A stretch of 64,000 nucleotides of DNA from JACPYM01 sp031423495 (GTDB taxonomy: Bacteria; Acidobacteriota; Blastocatellia; RBC074): contig JANPFP010000231.1 in assembly GCA_031423495.1 (NCBI GenBank), positions 18,193 to 82,192 on the forward strand, written 5' to 3'. The position numbers and the translations under genes were made by a program. Below the pieces are notes generated by a model. It did no database searches, was not told the origin of the DNA, and saw nothing but the letters and a program-made list of their open reading frames with translations. This document shows, piece after piece, positions 1 to 9,890 of this stretch. Position 1 is the first letter of the stretch; every line of letters starts with the position of its first letter.

Positions 1-1
1 C

Positions 2-721
<720 letters not shown>

Positions 722-765
722 CGTCAACTAACGACCAAAGGCAACGACCAAAGGATTGAACCAAT

Positions 766-1047
766 ATGCCGATTACGATGCCCGCCAACCTGAACCTTCA
801 CATTGATCGTTTGGTCATAGACGGTTTGGCGTTGTCGTCGCATGCGAACGCGCAATTGCAACAAGTGATTGCCAGCGAATTGGCTGCACTGTTGCAAACG
901 GGCGGCTGGTCGCCTGACGCCTCCACAAAATTGAATGTTGCTCGACTCGCGGGCGCTGACTGGCAATTGCCTGAACACCACGACCCAGCAAGTTTAGGGC
1001 ATTCAATTGCCGACGCGATTTACCAAAGCATAACTGTTTCACCGTAA
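766..1047 (+). CDS. small conserved hypothetical protein next to the AAA+ ATPase
   Basis: A 93-residue protein without signal peptide or membrane segment. The N-terminus (NLHIDRLVIDGLAL) and a C-terminal helix (SIADAIYQSI) resemble small proteins that often sit beside the ATPase of contractile injection loci; their role is not known to me. An AAGGA ribosome binding site precedes the ATG. The next gene starts 13 bp downstream, so the three plus-strand genes at the left edge probably form one transcript. Function is not assigned. Confidence 0.65.
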   Translation: MPITMPANLNLHIDRLVIDGLALSSHANAQLQQVIASELAALLQTGGWSPDASTKLNVARLAGADWQLPEHHDPASLGHSIADAIYQSITVSP

Positions 1048-1060
1048 GGAAAAGAAAACT

Positions 1061-2527
1061 ATGGCAACCAAATTTATCAAGCCTTTCACCGCTCGTTTAA
1101 CCAATGCTGACAATAAACGCATTGCCACTTTGTTGTGGGGCGACCTCGTACACATCATCGAAGAGCAGGGCGACAAAGTGAAAGTCACAGCGCGCGGGCG
1201 TGACGGCTTTGTTAAAGCAGAAGAACTAACAGATGAAAGCCTGCTCGAACTTTATGTTATTGACATCGGTCAGGGCGACGGCCTGTTATTGAAAACGCCT
1301 GACGGTAAGTGGCATTTGATTGACGCTGGCGTAGCCGCCAAGCGCCAGATGACGAAAAAAGGCGCCGCGAATTTTATACGCTGGAAGTTTCAGAAAGACT
1401 TGCAAGAAGCCACCGTCACACTCGAAAACGTTATCGTTTCACATTCCGATTTCGACCATTACGGCGGAATGATTGACGTGTTGGGAGGCAAGCTCGTCCG
1501 CAGTTCATCGCTCCCACTTGAGTTCTCGGTCAGCGTCAAAAATCTTTATCACTGCGGCATGGCGCGCTTTGCTGCCAGTCCCAAATTAGGCGCGACCGCG
1601 TCTGGCGAAGTCGCGCCGTTGCCAGTCACACCCGCGCGCGTACGTCGTGATGATCGCTTCATCACAGAATTGCTCGACGACAAAAATTCGTTTGCGTCCC
1701 CTCCGCGCGCCTTTGACGACACCTTTGGAGAATTCGCCGAATTGGTCGCCACCGTGCCGACGAACGTGCGCCAGCTTTCGCAACGCGACGGGCATTTGCC
1801 CGGTTACGCGCCGGGCGAAAACGAAGTCGTCATTCGCGTACTCGGCCCGATTCTGGAAGAGTTCGCGTCGGGTCAATTCGGGCTGCGCGAATTGAGCAAC
1901 GAGAGCAACACCCGCAACGGGCATTCGATCATTATGCGACTTGATTACGGAGTCGCGCGCTTGTTGCTCACAGGCGATTCCAACGAAGAGTCGCAACGAC
2001 TGTTGCTCAGTTATCACGAAGCCGATGAGTTCGCGGCGGACGTGGCGAAAGGCTGCCATCACGGCTCAGAAGACATCAGCCTCGATTTCGTGAAAGCCAT
2101 GCAAGCGCGCGCAACGGTTATCTCGTCCGGCGACAACGAAGACTACTCGCATCCGCGCCCCTTGGTGTTAGGGGCTTCGGCTCGTTACGGACGCGAGTCG
2201 AAATCCAATCGCAACGAAACGATGCCGCCGCTGCTTTATTCGACCGAACTCTCGCGCTCAGTCGAACTCGCTTATGTCAAAGCCGTCAGAGTAGACCCCG
2301 ACGGCAGCGGCGGAGCGCCAGCGGCCAACGTGAATCTCAACAACACGCAAATCAAAGCCGACGTGTCGGGCGCGGATTTTCGCTTCTTGACTGATGTGCC
2401 GATTTCGCAAGACCTGGTTTACGGCCTGGTGAACGTACGCACTGATGGCACACATATTCTGTGCGCGACGATGGAAGAATCAGGCAATGAATTTCGATGT
2501 CCCTTCAATAATATTATTCTGTTGTGA
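1061..2527 (+). CDS. ComEC/Rec2-like metallo-beta-lactamase-fold hydrolase with N-terminal SH3-like domain
   Basis: Predicted soluble protein of 488 residues. Residues about 5-55 look like a bacterial SH3-type barrel (LLWGDLVHIIEEQGDKVKV). From about residue 63 a metallo-beta-lactamase fold begins (YVIDIGQGDGLLL, HLIDAG). The metal-binding motif is HSDFDHYGG, followed by LLLTGDSNE, GCHHGSEDI and SGDNEDYSHPRP, all typical of the ComEC-like branch. Such proteins are candidate nucleases or phosphodiesterases; the substrate cannot be read from sequence. AAGGA lies before the ATG. The last residues run into the opposite-strand caspase gene, with a 48-bp convergent overlap, and the C-terminal dozen residues look atypical, as if the end had been replaced. 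Confidence 0.8.
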   Translation: MATKFIKPFTARLTNADNKRIATLLWGDLVHIIEEQGDKVKVTARGRDGFVKAEELTDESLLELYVIDIGQGDGLLLKTPDGKWHLIDAGVAAKRQMTKKGAANFIRWKFQKDLQEATVTLENVIVSHSDFDHYGGMIDVLGGKLVRSSSLPLEFSVSVKNLYHCGMARFAASPKLGATASGEVAPLPVTPARVRRDDRFITELLDDKNSFASPPRAFDDTFGEFAELVATVPTNVRQLSQRDGHLPGYAPGENEVVIRVLGPILEEFASGQFGLRELSNESNTRNGHSIIMRLDYGVARLLLTGDSNEESQRLLLSYHEADEFAADVAKGCHHGSEDISLDFVKAMQARATVISSGDNEDYSHPRPLVLGASARYGRESKSNRNETMPPLLYSTELSRSVELAYVKAVRVDPDGSGGAPAANVNLNNTQIKADVSGADFRFLTDVPISQDLVYGLVNVRTDGTHILCATMEESGNEFRCPFNNIILL

Positions 2528-3742
2528 AAGCTCCATTTCATAAGTGAATGGAGGTATTTTATCTGCTCTGCCAAGAATTGTCCCAGACCACTTACCGCTA
2601 GCGTTTAAAGTGTTAGCTGCATTGTTATGATTTTCGACAGCGGTATTGTTTGAATTGGAGCCTGTGTTTGTGCTTGCTTGGATTTGCTTGATGCGGTTGC
2701 GGGCCAAGGCAATGAACCGACCGCTTGGATATTGCCGCTGATACTCCTCGTAATCAGCAAGCGTGTTGCCTTTTTGGGCGCTTTGCCAAAGCTCCAATTC
2801 CAAAGCGGCAGGGTCGAGTAACTGAGTTACAGTGTTTTGAGTTCTAGGCGGAGCGGTTAAGACAATTGGAATGTGATTGGGAGTAAAAAAGACGAAATCC
2901 CCCAAAGTATATTGTGGCTCAGTACTTTTACCGTGTTGTGGCGTTTGCGCTCCTTTGGTCGCATCAGTAACAGTACCATGCAGATACTCACCAAATTCAC
3001 TACCTGTAATGTACCCGCCGCGCGTTGTGTCGGCTGCTCCCGCTAAACCAGCGACAAAAGCACGGCGAAATGGGCTTTGATCGAGTACCTTTTGAGTGGC
3101 AGTTCCAGCAGCGATAAACTGTCGCACAGGTTGGAAAATTTTGTCGGATATCGCTTCAGGTAAAGCTCTGCCCCGAGTCTTAAAAATTGTTCCTGCAAAG
3201 CAGCTATCAAACACAAAAAGTGCATGGCGTGCATCTATCTGTTCAATGTAGCTCTCCATTTGACGCATGCTAATGGCAAGACGCTTAAATTCGCCGAGAT
3301 TGCTTGCCCCCGGACGTGGAGCATCGGCAGGAACGATATAACCGATTTCTGTGTCTGCATTACTTTTAAGCGTGTAACCATGACCGGCATAATAAAAAAG
3401 CAGTCTATGACCACTGTTTTGCCCATACTGGCTAATGAACTTACCCAGCCTTTCATCTAATTGTGCGCGTGTCGGATTAAGCAGTGTGGTGACGACGAAC
3501 CCGTGCGTCTCTAGCGCCATTTTTACAGCGGGCACATCCGTTAATACGCCTGGCAAATCTTCCCAACCGTTCGTGTAATCACTCACACCAACCACAAACG
3601 CATAGCTGGCTTCATAAGGATTATTTGCTTGCCCACTGCTTGGCCGAACGGTTTGACCGCGTGTAGATGTTTGCGCGGGGAAAGTCGCAGAAACCGACGC
3701 TACCATACCTAAGCACAATATGAGGGAGAATTTGGCTTTCAT
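2480..3742 (-). CDS. secreted caspase-family (C14) protease-like protein, C-terminus possibly truncated
   Basis: A 420-residue protein with an N-terminal signal peptide (cleavage after about residue 24). The caspase p20-like domain covers residues about 43-290 and has both catalytic residues: His121 in FYYAGHGYT and Cys181 in FVFDSCFAGTIF. A linker follows with an ELELWQSAQ...DYEEYQRQYPSGRF segment that is shared with the broken caspase gene at 11.3-12.6 kb. The last 40 residues start a small beta-domain (SGKWSGTI...YEMELSQQ) that stops abruptly at the convergent overlap with the preceding gene, which suggests a lost 3' end. Caspase-like proteins of this type cleave after basic residues in characterised members; a signal or cell-death role is plausible but not shown. 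Confidence 0.85.
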   Translation of the reverse strand: MKAKFSLILCLGMVASVSATFPAQTSTRGQTVRPSSGQANNPYEASYAFVVGVSDYTNGWEDLPGVLTDVPAVKMALETHGFVVTTLLNPTRAQLDERLGKFISQYGQNSGHRLLFYYAGHGYTLKSNADTEIGYIVPADAPRPGASNLGEFKRLAISMRQMESYIEQIDARHALFVFDSCFAGTIFKTRGRALPEAISDKIFQPVRQFIAAGTATQKVLDQSPFRRAFVAGLAGAADTTRGGYITGSEFGEYLHGTVTDATKGAQTPQHGKSTEPQYTLGDFVFFTPNHIPIVLTAPPRTQNTVTQLLDPAALELELWQSAQKGNTLADYEEYQRQYPSGRFIALARNRIKQIQASTNTGSNSNNTAVENHNNAANTLNASGKWSGTILGRADKIPPFTYEMELSQQNNIIEGTSKFIA

Positions 3743-3811
3743 TGTTGTTGGTTATCCTCAAGAAAAAAAACAGTGATTGAATTAAAAAATCAAACGCTCA
3801 TTGGTCATACC

Positions 3812-5302
3812 TCACCAACGAACGGTAACGGTGAAAGCACCGCTGTTGTCGCTGGCGTCGCTATCGTTGACACCCATTTCGAGCCGTCCGCCCTTGGCAA
3901 GCGTCAAGGTCTTACGCGCACCTGCGACTTGGATAGGTGAGACTTGTCCATCGGCAGAGCGAATGCGGAAGAGCAACGCGCCGATATTGGCTCCGGGCAA
4001 GGGCAACGTCGCCGGAGCAGGCCGATTCGCCAAACCGGAAGCTGGGATTTCACGAGTTGGCGAGATTTTGGCTGTGCCTGTCGCGATAAACTCAATTGGT
4101 TTACCTGCTTCAAGGTCAAGCCCTGTGTCGCTCCAGCTCTGGTTGGCGGGAATCAAAACGGCGCGCTCTTGCTTGACGGGCGCAGCTACGACTGGCGCGG
4201 CAGCCACTGGTCGCGCTACTGACGGTACTGGACTTGCCGTAGCCGTTCTCGCCGTATTCGTTGGAGGTGCAGGCGTTGGATTACTGGTAGCCGCCGTCGC
4301 GGGCGGCGTGATGGCAGCGCCGGTCGGATTATTCGTCACCGTGTCACCGACTTCAGCCACGCCTGAACCAGTGAACGAGCCAATAATTACTTCGTCTTGA
4401 ATTTCTACGATTTCGACTTCGCCGACTTTTTTGGTATAGCGAATTTCTTGATTGGTGGTTGCATTGCGGCGCACTTTGCCACGCCGTACATAAAGCCGGT
4501 CGCCTACGCGTACGCCACCTTTGCGAATGCCGTTGATGATGAGCGAAGGCCCGTTGGCTTCGATGACGGAGCCTGCTACCAGCTTGTCGGCGGTGACGGT
4601 AGGTTCGGTGGTACGCAACGCGCCGGAAAGGTATTTCTCTACGTCGACGATAATCTTGGCAATGGTTGCGTCAACCGCTTGTTGGACGACATCACGAATG
4701 TCTTCATCTTTCGGCCCGTTATTCTTCTTCCCAAAACCACCAATTACCGATCCCACTTTACCGATGGCGCTGCTGGCAGTTTTAGGCGGAGCGGTGGACG
4801 CACCGATTTGTTCGTTACTCAATTGAACGACGGCTGTCGTCGTATCAACGATGCGAAAGTTCACCCCGATGCGAGAACTCATTTTCTTGTTATCCCAGAG
4901 ATTATCGTCTGCCGACGGTACGCCCTTCAGTTCAAAGATTGAGACGTTACCGATGATGAGAGCATCTACGCCGAGGATGCGCCCCAGTTTGGCGGCGGTG
5001 CTGGCGTCTATCTTGCCGTCAGTGCCTAGCTTCTGTTCGCTCAACACTTTTTCGAGTTGGCTGCGTTCGACGACCTGACAAGTACCGAGCGCGACCAGGC
5101 TGTTGACCAGCTTATCCGCAATCTGGCGAGCCAGATTTTCTTTAGTGCCGTAGGTACGATTGGCGATGCCTAAATCTACCGTGGCGAAATCGAAATCGAG
5201 TACGGCAATTTGTTTTTTGCGTTGCGCGCTAGCTGTTAATGCGACAGACGCAATCAAGAATAAGCAGAGAAAAATGGTGACGAGTTTTTTAATAGCTGAC
5301 AT
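3812..5302 (-). CDS. CsgG-like protein with C-terminal PA-IL/LecA-like domain
   Basis: The start at 5302 is chosen because AGGA lies 9 bp upstream and the protein then begins directly with a signal peptide (MSAIKKLVTIFLCLF, ending ASA). Residues about 30-230 match the CsgG/HfaB-type fold: IAVLDFDFATV, CQVVERSQLEKVLSEQ and GVDALIIGNVSIFELKG are characteristic. A beta-rich segment and a Pro/Ala/Thr linker follow. The last about 115 residues (SWSDTGLDLEAGKPIEF, MGVNDSDASDNSGAFTV) resemble the galactophilic lectin PA-IL fold. There is no lipobox cysteine after the signal peptide, so it is probably not a lipoprotein as CsgG is. It lies between two caspase-family genes, and the neighbour at 5413-6765 ends with the same lectin-like domain. 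Confidence 0.8.
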   Translation of the reverse strand: MSAIKKLVTIFLCLFLIASVALTASAQRKKQIAVLDFDFATVDLGIANRTYGTKENLARQIADKLVNSLVALGTCQVVERSQLEKVLSEQKLGTDGKIDASTAAKLGRILGVDALIIGNVSIFELKGVPSADDNLWDNKKMSSRIGVNFRIVDTTTAVVQLSNEQIGASTAPPKTASSAIGKVGSVIGGFGKKNNGPKDEDIRDVVQQAVDATIAKIIVDVEKYLSGALRTTEPTVTADKLVAGSVIEANGPSLIINGIRKGGVRVGDRLYVRRGKVRRNATTNQEIRYTKKVGEVEIVEIQDEVIIGSFTGSGVAEVGDTVTNNPTGAAITPPATAATSNPTPAPPTNTARTATASPVPSVARPVAAAPVVAAPVKQERAVLIPANQSWSDTGLDLEAGKPIEFIATGTAKISPTREIPASGLANRPAPATLPLPGANIGALLFRIRSADGQVSPIQVAGARKTLTLAKGGRLEMGVNDSDASDNSGAFTVTVRW

Positions 5303-5412
5303 AAGCAGAGGTCCTTTCAGAGTTGAATGAAACCCCATACCCAAAAGTTGGATAAGTGGGGGATAGCAACGCTCAAGACACGCCAGACAAGTCGTGCCTT
5401 GTGCGCAAAGGT

Positions 5413-6765
5413 TTAACGCAGTTCCTGCACGACGACTTTGACGGTCAGCGAACCGCTAAAAGCAGAGACGTTGGCGGCATTCAAGCCGAGCGTAAGCACG
5501 CCGCTGGTTTGCGGCGTGAAGCGCGTTTCTTTTTGTATGCAAAAGGTTTCATTGCCCACGCGCGCGAGCAACGCACCCGTCGGACAGCTCGAAAGCGGGC
5601 GCCCTTTGTCGGCTCGTGTTATTCCATCCGGCCCAGCCGGACCGAATTCGCCGAAGTTCACGCGTCCACTGGCTTTGATCCAGATTTCCTGTCCGCTTTT
5701 CGCCTGCACCATGGTTTCGTTCCAGGCTTCGTTGGGTACGAACGGGATCGTGTTGTCATACATCATTTCCCAACTGCGTTCGGCAGCAGGAGCCGCCGCA
5801 GACCTGTTCGCTGCTTTTAATTGTTCAAAGCGTTTTTCTGCGGCGGGGCGATAAGGGCTGTTGGGATATTTCTTGATGAACTCTTCGAAGTCACCCATCA
5901 GCAGGCTGTTTACGGTGACTTGCCATAGAGCTTCTTCAGGCGACATGCCCGCCGTCGTAGCCGCGCCGCCGCCCGTGAAAGAGAAACGCCCACGCAACGA
6001 CGTGGATTCCCACGGTACTTGCGCGTCCTGGGTTTTGGTCATGACTTCGTTGCGCGTACTGCTAAAAACTTCTTCGATGCTCATGCCGGGTGTGCGCATG
6101 TATTTGAGCAGCGAGCCGGTATACATACCGTTGCTGCCCGCACCGTCACTCGCCGTGCTGCCCGGAGCCGTAGCATAAGCAATGATCGAACCTTTCGGCG
6201 CATCAATCGTCGCCAAGCCGCGCACACCCGAACGAAAGCTGCGCGCAAACGGATTATTGCGGCATGCGTCGAGAATGATGATGTTGACCTGATTGGCGGC
6301 ATGTTCCATTTGCGCCAATACGAAACCCGCATCAATCGCTTCGAATTCGACTTCAGTCTCTTTGTTGATAGCGGCTTTGACCGGTACGAGATAGTTGATG
6401 CCTTTGACTTGAATGCCGTGTCCGGCAAAGAAGAAAAGGCCTACGCCGCCGCGTTGCATCTTCTCGCCGAACTGGCGCACCAATTCTTTCATCTGCCGCT
6501 GATCGGCATTCAAGCCTTTGATTACCTCAAAGCCGAGCGAGGCGAGCGTGGCTTCCATGCTGTTCGCATCGTTAACCGGATTGACGAGCGGTGCCTCTTG
6601 ATAAGTGCTGTTGCCGATGACGAGGGCTACGCGACGCGGCACAGCCTCGGCGGTACTGGCAGGTTTTACGTTGACACCGCGATTGGGATTGGCAAGCTGT
6701 GCGCACAACACGACGCACAGGCACAACAGCATGGCAAAAGCCGAGAGGGGGAGTTTGTTCAGCAT
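5413..6765 (-). CDS. secreted caspase-family protein with C-terminal PA-IL/LecA-like domain
   Basis: Start taken at 6765, with GGAG 11 bp upstream and an immediate signal peptide (MLNKLPLSAFAMLLCL). The caspase domain (residues about 44-270) is complete: RVALVIGNSTY, His116 in FFFAGHGIQ and Cys168 in IIILDACRNNPF, followed by GSIIAYATAPGSTA. A short PEEALWQ...YPNSPY helical segment follows, then a lectin-like beta-domain at about 350-450 (GQEIWIKASGRVNF, GVLTLGLNAANVSAFSG). The LDACRNNPF form of the active site is common in caspase proteins fused to other sensor domains. The shared C-terminal domain with the CsgG-like neighbour suggests both bind the same type of surface ligand; this is inference. 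Confidence 0.85.
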   Translation of the reverse strand: MLNKLPLSAFAMLLCLCVVLCAQLANPNRGVNVKPASTAEAVPRRVALVIGNSTYQEAPLVNPVNDANSMEATLASLGFEVIKGLNADQRQMKELVRQFGEKMQRGGVGLFFFAGHGIQVKGINYLVPVKAAINKETEVEFEAIDAGFVLAQMEHAANQVNIIILDACRNNPFARSFRSGVRGLATIDAPKGSIIAYATAPGSTASDGAGSNGMYTGSLLKYMRTPGMSIEEVFSSTRNEVMTKTQDAQVPWESTSLRGRFSFTGGGAATTAGMSPEEALWQVTVNSLLMGDFEEFIKKYPNSPYRPAAEKRFEQLKAANRSAAAPAAERSWEMMYDNTIPFVPNEAWNETMVQAKSGQEIWIKASGRVNFGEFGPAGPDGITRADKGRPLSSCPTGALLARVGNETFCIQKETRFTPQTSGVLTLGLNAANVSAFSGSLTVKVVVQELR

Positions 6766-6988
6766 AAATGGTGGTGACTCCAAAAAAAGCCCTATGAGCA
6801 AGGCAGTTCGGGCTTGGGATATTCGGTTGTCGTAAATGCAGTCGCTCAGAATCGGGTAGTGACCGATTCAATCAGGGAAGCGACGAATGATGTGATGTTG
6901 CTATCGTTAAATCAGCTAACGGCGGGGCTTGGCTCGTCAGCTTGTCTGGCAAACGCGTTGTCGCCATCACGGCCCATTCATGCAACCG

Positions 6989-7300
6989 AACTGGGTGTAC
7001 GAAGTCAAAGTTAAACGCCTACAGCCCGCGAAGGCGGGCGGTAGCATAAAGCCTGGGGTGAAGGCGTGAGCCGTAACCCCAGAGAATGCGCCAAGTGTGC
7101 GCAAGCCCGCAGCGCGGGCGGCAGTGAGTGAGGTCGTCTGCAACCGGCTATCGCCCGACTTCGCGGGCTAGGAATGGTTTCCCGCTTTTTCCTGGGGTTC
7201 CGCGCTACTGCGCTCCACCCCAGGCTTTATGCTACCGCCCGCCTTCGCGGGCTGAGATTGGCAAGCCAGTTGTTTTAACTTTGACTTCGTACACCCAACT
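6989..7300. repeat. 312-bp MITE-like element with two nested inverted repeats
   Basis: Outer arms 6992-7015 and 7274-7297 are perfect inverted repeats of 24 bp (with two more, mismatched, positions outside). Inner arms 7022-7060 and 7216-7254 are perfect inverted repeats of 39 bp. The middle part contains further small GC-rich hairpins (around CCCGCAGCGCGGG) and no convincing reading frame. This explains nearly all of the 560-bp gap between the caspase gene and the kinase gene. It looks like a non-autonomous mobile element. Confidence 0.85.
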
Positions 7301-7328
7301 GAACTTTATAGGCCAAAAAACGCTGCTG

Positions 7329-9266
7329 TTATGGTTGATGCTGCATCCGAATTTCTCTGATCATTATGTCGGTGTCGTGGCTCGCACCTGCGTGCAAGCG
7401 CAGTTGATCGAACCATCCGCCGAATTGTGCAAGGTCTATCTTCGCAAACTTCGGCGCAAACTTCGGCTCATTGCTTACGGCTTTGATCGCGGCATTGAGG
7501 GGGCGCATAAACTCTGCTTGTGCCGCTGTCGCCGTAGCAAAAATCAAATAGAAAGTTTCGGTGCCGTTCTTTTCATCCAACCGCCAGCCGCCGAAGCGCG
7601 TGCTGCCCGCAGGCGGCAATTCAATTGTTTGTTGGGCTGCGATGTCGTGCTTGCCGCCATTCACGTTGCGATCTGGATAAAGCACACTCAATGTCCCGTC
7701 ACTGCCGTGATGCAGCACAAAGAGCAAGCCGTTTTCAGAAAAACTCATCTTGAATTTCGCTACGTCGTTGTTGCGCCACATAGCATCGCCGGTCACTGCC
7801 GTGCCATTGCGAAAGGTCGAGAGTGTCATTTGCGGCCCAACTTTTGTCACAGCATTTGACGCTTCATTTGTCGTCAGCTTGGCAGACGCATTAGGTTGCG
7901 TATTCGCTGCTGGCACAGGCTCAACGCCAGACGAAGCCGGACGGAAATTCCACAGCACTCCGGCGATCATCAAGAACGCCACGGCTGCCAAGCTGGGCCA
8001 GAGCCAGCGATTCGTTACCGGTTTGGCGGCGTCTTGTTTGAACGTAACCGTCGCAGGCTTATCAAGAATGGTCGGCGCGGAGTGCAAATCAGAACGTGTG
8101 ACCGTGTTGGGCGTAACGCGTTCAGTCGGCGGCAGCGTCGGTGGTACGTTTGACGGCACTCTTTGCGACGAACCAACCAGCGTGGCTTGATTTGGTAATG
8201 CCGCGATAACCTCTTGCATCAACGCGCGTATGTTCGGCTGGCGCTGTGGCGGGTCTTTGTGCAAAGCGCGTTGCAACACCACGTCAATCTGTTTGCCGAT
8301 ATCAGGCCGTAACGCACTGGCGGACGTTGGATGTTTTTCGTGAATGCGGTGAATGTCATCGGGGAAGTACAAACGGCCTGTCAGCATTTCATAAATCACG
8401 AGCGCGAACGAATAAACATCGGAAGTCGCGCCGATGGCTTCGCGCGGCGCGTTCGCTATTTGTTCGGGCGATTTATAGACCGTCGTACCCGGCGAAAAGA
8501 CCGAAGGCTTATGCGTCAAATAATCGCGGTTCATTTCAGTGGCCGTAAACGCAGGAGGGATGGCGATGCCGAAATCAATCACCTTGACGCGCACGCCGTC
8601 CTGATTATGCAGAAACATGATGTTCTCAGGCTTGATGTCGCGATGGACGATTTTCAGATCGTGCGCCTGCGCCAGCCCGGTGCAAAACTGTCGCGTAATC
8701 TCTTTGACCAGCGGCAACGGCAAGCCTGCGCCGTTTGTCGCGCGCGAGGCTTCGCGCAAGGTCGAAAAGCCGCGCAGGAATTCCATCACGATATAAGGCT
8801 GTCCGTCGCCGCTCGTGCCGCCGTCATACAACCGGGTGACGTTGTCGTGTTCGATCTTGCAAAGGATGCGCATCTCTGACTGAAAGCGTTCGACCAGATC
8901 GTGATTGAGTCGGCCTTTGAGAACTTTGATGGCGACTTCGCGTCCGAGCCTTTGGTCTTTGGCGAGATATAACTCGCCCATGCCGCCTGCGCCGATGCGT
9001 TGCTGAATTTCATACGTGCCGATGGTGGTTCCAATCATTGCTGCTGCCTTTCCTGTGTGATTGCTGTGAAGTACCGAATAAGCCGCCTTATCCAAAAAGC
9101 CCGCCGCCGCTGCCGCCGCTTCGCCGCGAATCCACGCCGCGAGTTCGGCGCGCAACGACGGTTGATCGTGAAACTGGCTCTGCCAATACGCCGCTCGTTG
9201 CGACGTAGGCAAATCCAAACCGCGTTCATAAACCGCTTCGACTTGATTGAGTTCTTCGGGTGTCAC
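7329..9266 (-). CDS. Hanks-type Ser/Thr protein kinase, membrane-anchored, with C-terminal DUF4384-like domain
   Basis: The GTG at 9266 is preferred because AAGGAGG ends 4 bp before it; a TTG at 9320 is the longer alternative. The first about 75 residues are a helical region often seen in acidobacterial kinases. The kinase domain (about 80-350) has the Gly-loop GAGGMGELYLA, AIKVLKG (invariant Lys), HRDIKPENI and VIDFGIAI, so it should be active. One transmembrane helix follows (WLWPSLAAVAFLMIAGVLW). The outer part (GLLFVLHHGSDGTLSVLYPD, about 510-620) resembles DUF4384, also seen in the caspase and small secreted protein at 12.8-15 kb. The ECF sigma gene lies directly upstream; sigma-kinase pairs of this type are common in Acidobacteriota. 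Confidence 0.9.
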   Translation of the reverse strand: MTPEELNQVEAVYERGLDLPTSQRAAYWQSQFHDQPSLRAELAAWIRGEAAAAAAGFLDKAAYSVLHSNHTGKAAAMIGTTIGTYEIQQRIGAGGMGELYLAKDQRLGREVAIKVLKGRLNHDLVERFQSEMRILCKIEHDNVTRLYDGGTSGDGQPYIVMEFLRGFSTLREASRATNGAGLPLPLVKEITRQFCTGLAQAHDLKIVHRDIKPENIMFLHNQDGVRVKVIDFGIAIPPAFTATEMNRDYLTHKPSVFSPGTTVYKSPEQIANAPREAIGATSDVYSFALVIYEMLTGRLYFPDDIHRIHEKHPTSASALRPDIGKQIDVVLQRALHKDPPQRQPNIRALMQEVIAALPNQATLVGSSQRVPSNVPPTLPPTERVTPNTVTRSDLHSAPTILDKPATVTFKQDAAKPVTNRWLWPSLAAVAFLMIAGVLWNFRPASSGVEPVPAANTQPNASAKLTTNEASNAVTKVGPQMTLSTFRNGTAVTGDAMWRNNDVAKFKMSFSENGLLFVLHHGSDGTLSVLYPDRNVNGGKHDIAAQQTIELPPAGSTRFGGWRLDEKNGTETFYLIFATATAAQAEFMRPLNAAIKAVSNEPKFAPKFAKIDLAQFGGWFDQLRLHAGASHDTDIMIREIRMQHQP

Positions 9267-9323
9267 GGTGCCTCCTTTCAAATGCCTAAGCGTAGCGCTT
9301 CGTCCAGACGGCTCATCCAAAGA

Positions 9324-9875
9324 TTACGTCCGTTGCAACTGGCTCATAATGCGAGCGCGCGCCAACTGAAGCTGTCGCTTGACCGTCGCCAGCGAGATAT
9401 TCAGCACCTCAGCAATCTCTTCGTTGGTCAATCCGCCGAAAGCGCGCAAGACGACGACCTGCGCCATCTGCGGACGTTGCGCTTCGAGTACTTTCAGAAT
9501 CTCGTCAACTTCGATCCAACTGACATCGTGATCGAGCTTGAGGCCGAGTTGTTCATCTACGGCTTCGAACTGGCGCTCGCCGGGCTTGTGCTTACGCGCA
9601 AGGTCAATGATGAGATGCCGCATCGCCAGCGCCGCGTAACCCAACAGATGCTGCCGGTCTTTGAAACTCATCGGCTCGCGTTGCAACAACTGCAAGATGG
9701 CATCTTGGGCTACGTCTGAAGTGCGGGCGATACCGGCTACGTTATTGCCTTTGAGCAGCATGTGAGCGCGCTGTTTGAGCAAAGGCGTCAACACTTCCCA
9801 CAAACGGTTGCGCGCTTCTTCGTCGCCGCTATTAGCAAGACGGAGCAGTTCAGTGATCGGTTCTGGTGTATTCAT
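9324..9875 (-). CDS. ECF-subfamily RNA polymerase sigma factor
   Basis: A 183-residue sigma-70-family protein. Region 2 includes TSDVAQDAILQLLQREP and YAALAMRHLIIDLARK; region 4 is VVVLRAFGGLTNEEIAEVLNISLATVKRQLQLAR, a typical helix-turn-helix. The sequence style matches the ECF group usually encoded beside Ser/Thr kinases rather than beside a zinc-finger anti-sigma factor. The kinase gene begins 57 bp downstream of its stop, so co-transcription and control of the sigma factor by phosphorylation are likely but inferred. Upstream lies an array of REP-like repeats. Confidence 0.9.
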   Translation of the reverse strand: MNTPEPITELLRLANSGDEEARNRLWEVLTPLLKQRAHMLLKGNNVAGIARTSDVAQDAILQLLQREPMSFKDRQHLLGYAALAMRHLIIDLARKHKPGERQFEAVDEQLGLKLDHDVSWIEVDEILKVLEAQRPQMAQVVVLRAFGGLTNEEIAEVLNISLATVKRQLQLARARIMSQLQRT

Positions 9876-9890
9876 CGTTTGTCCATAGAA

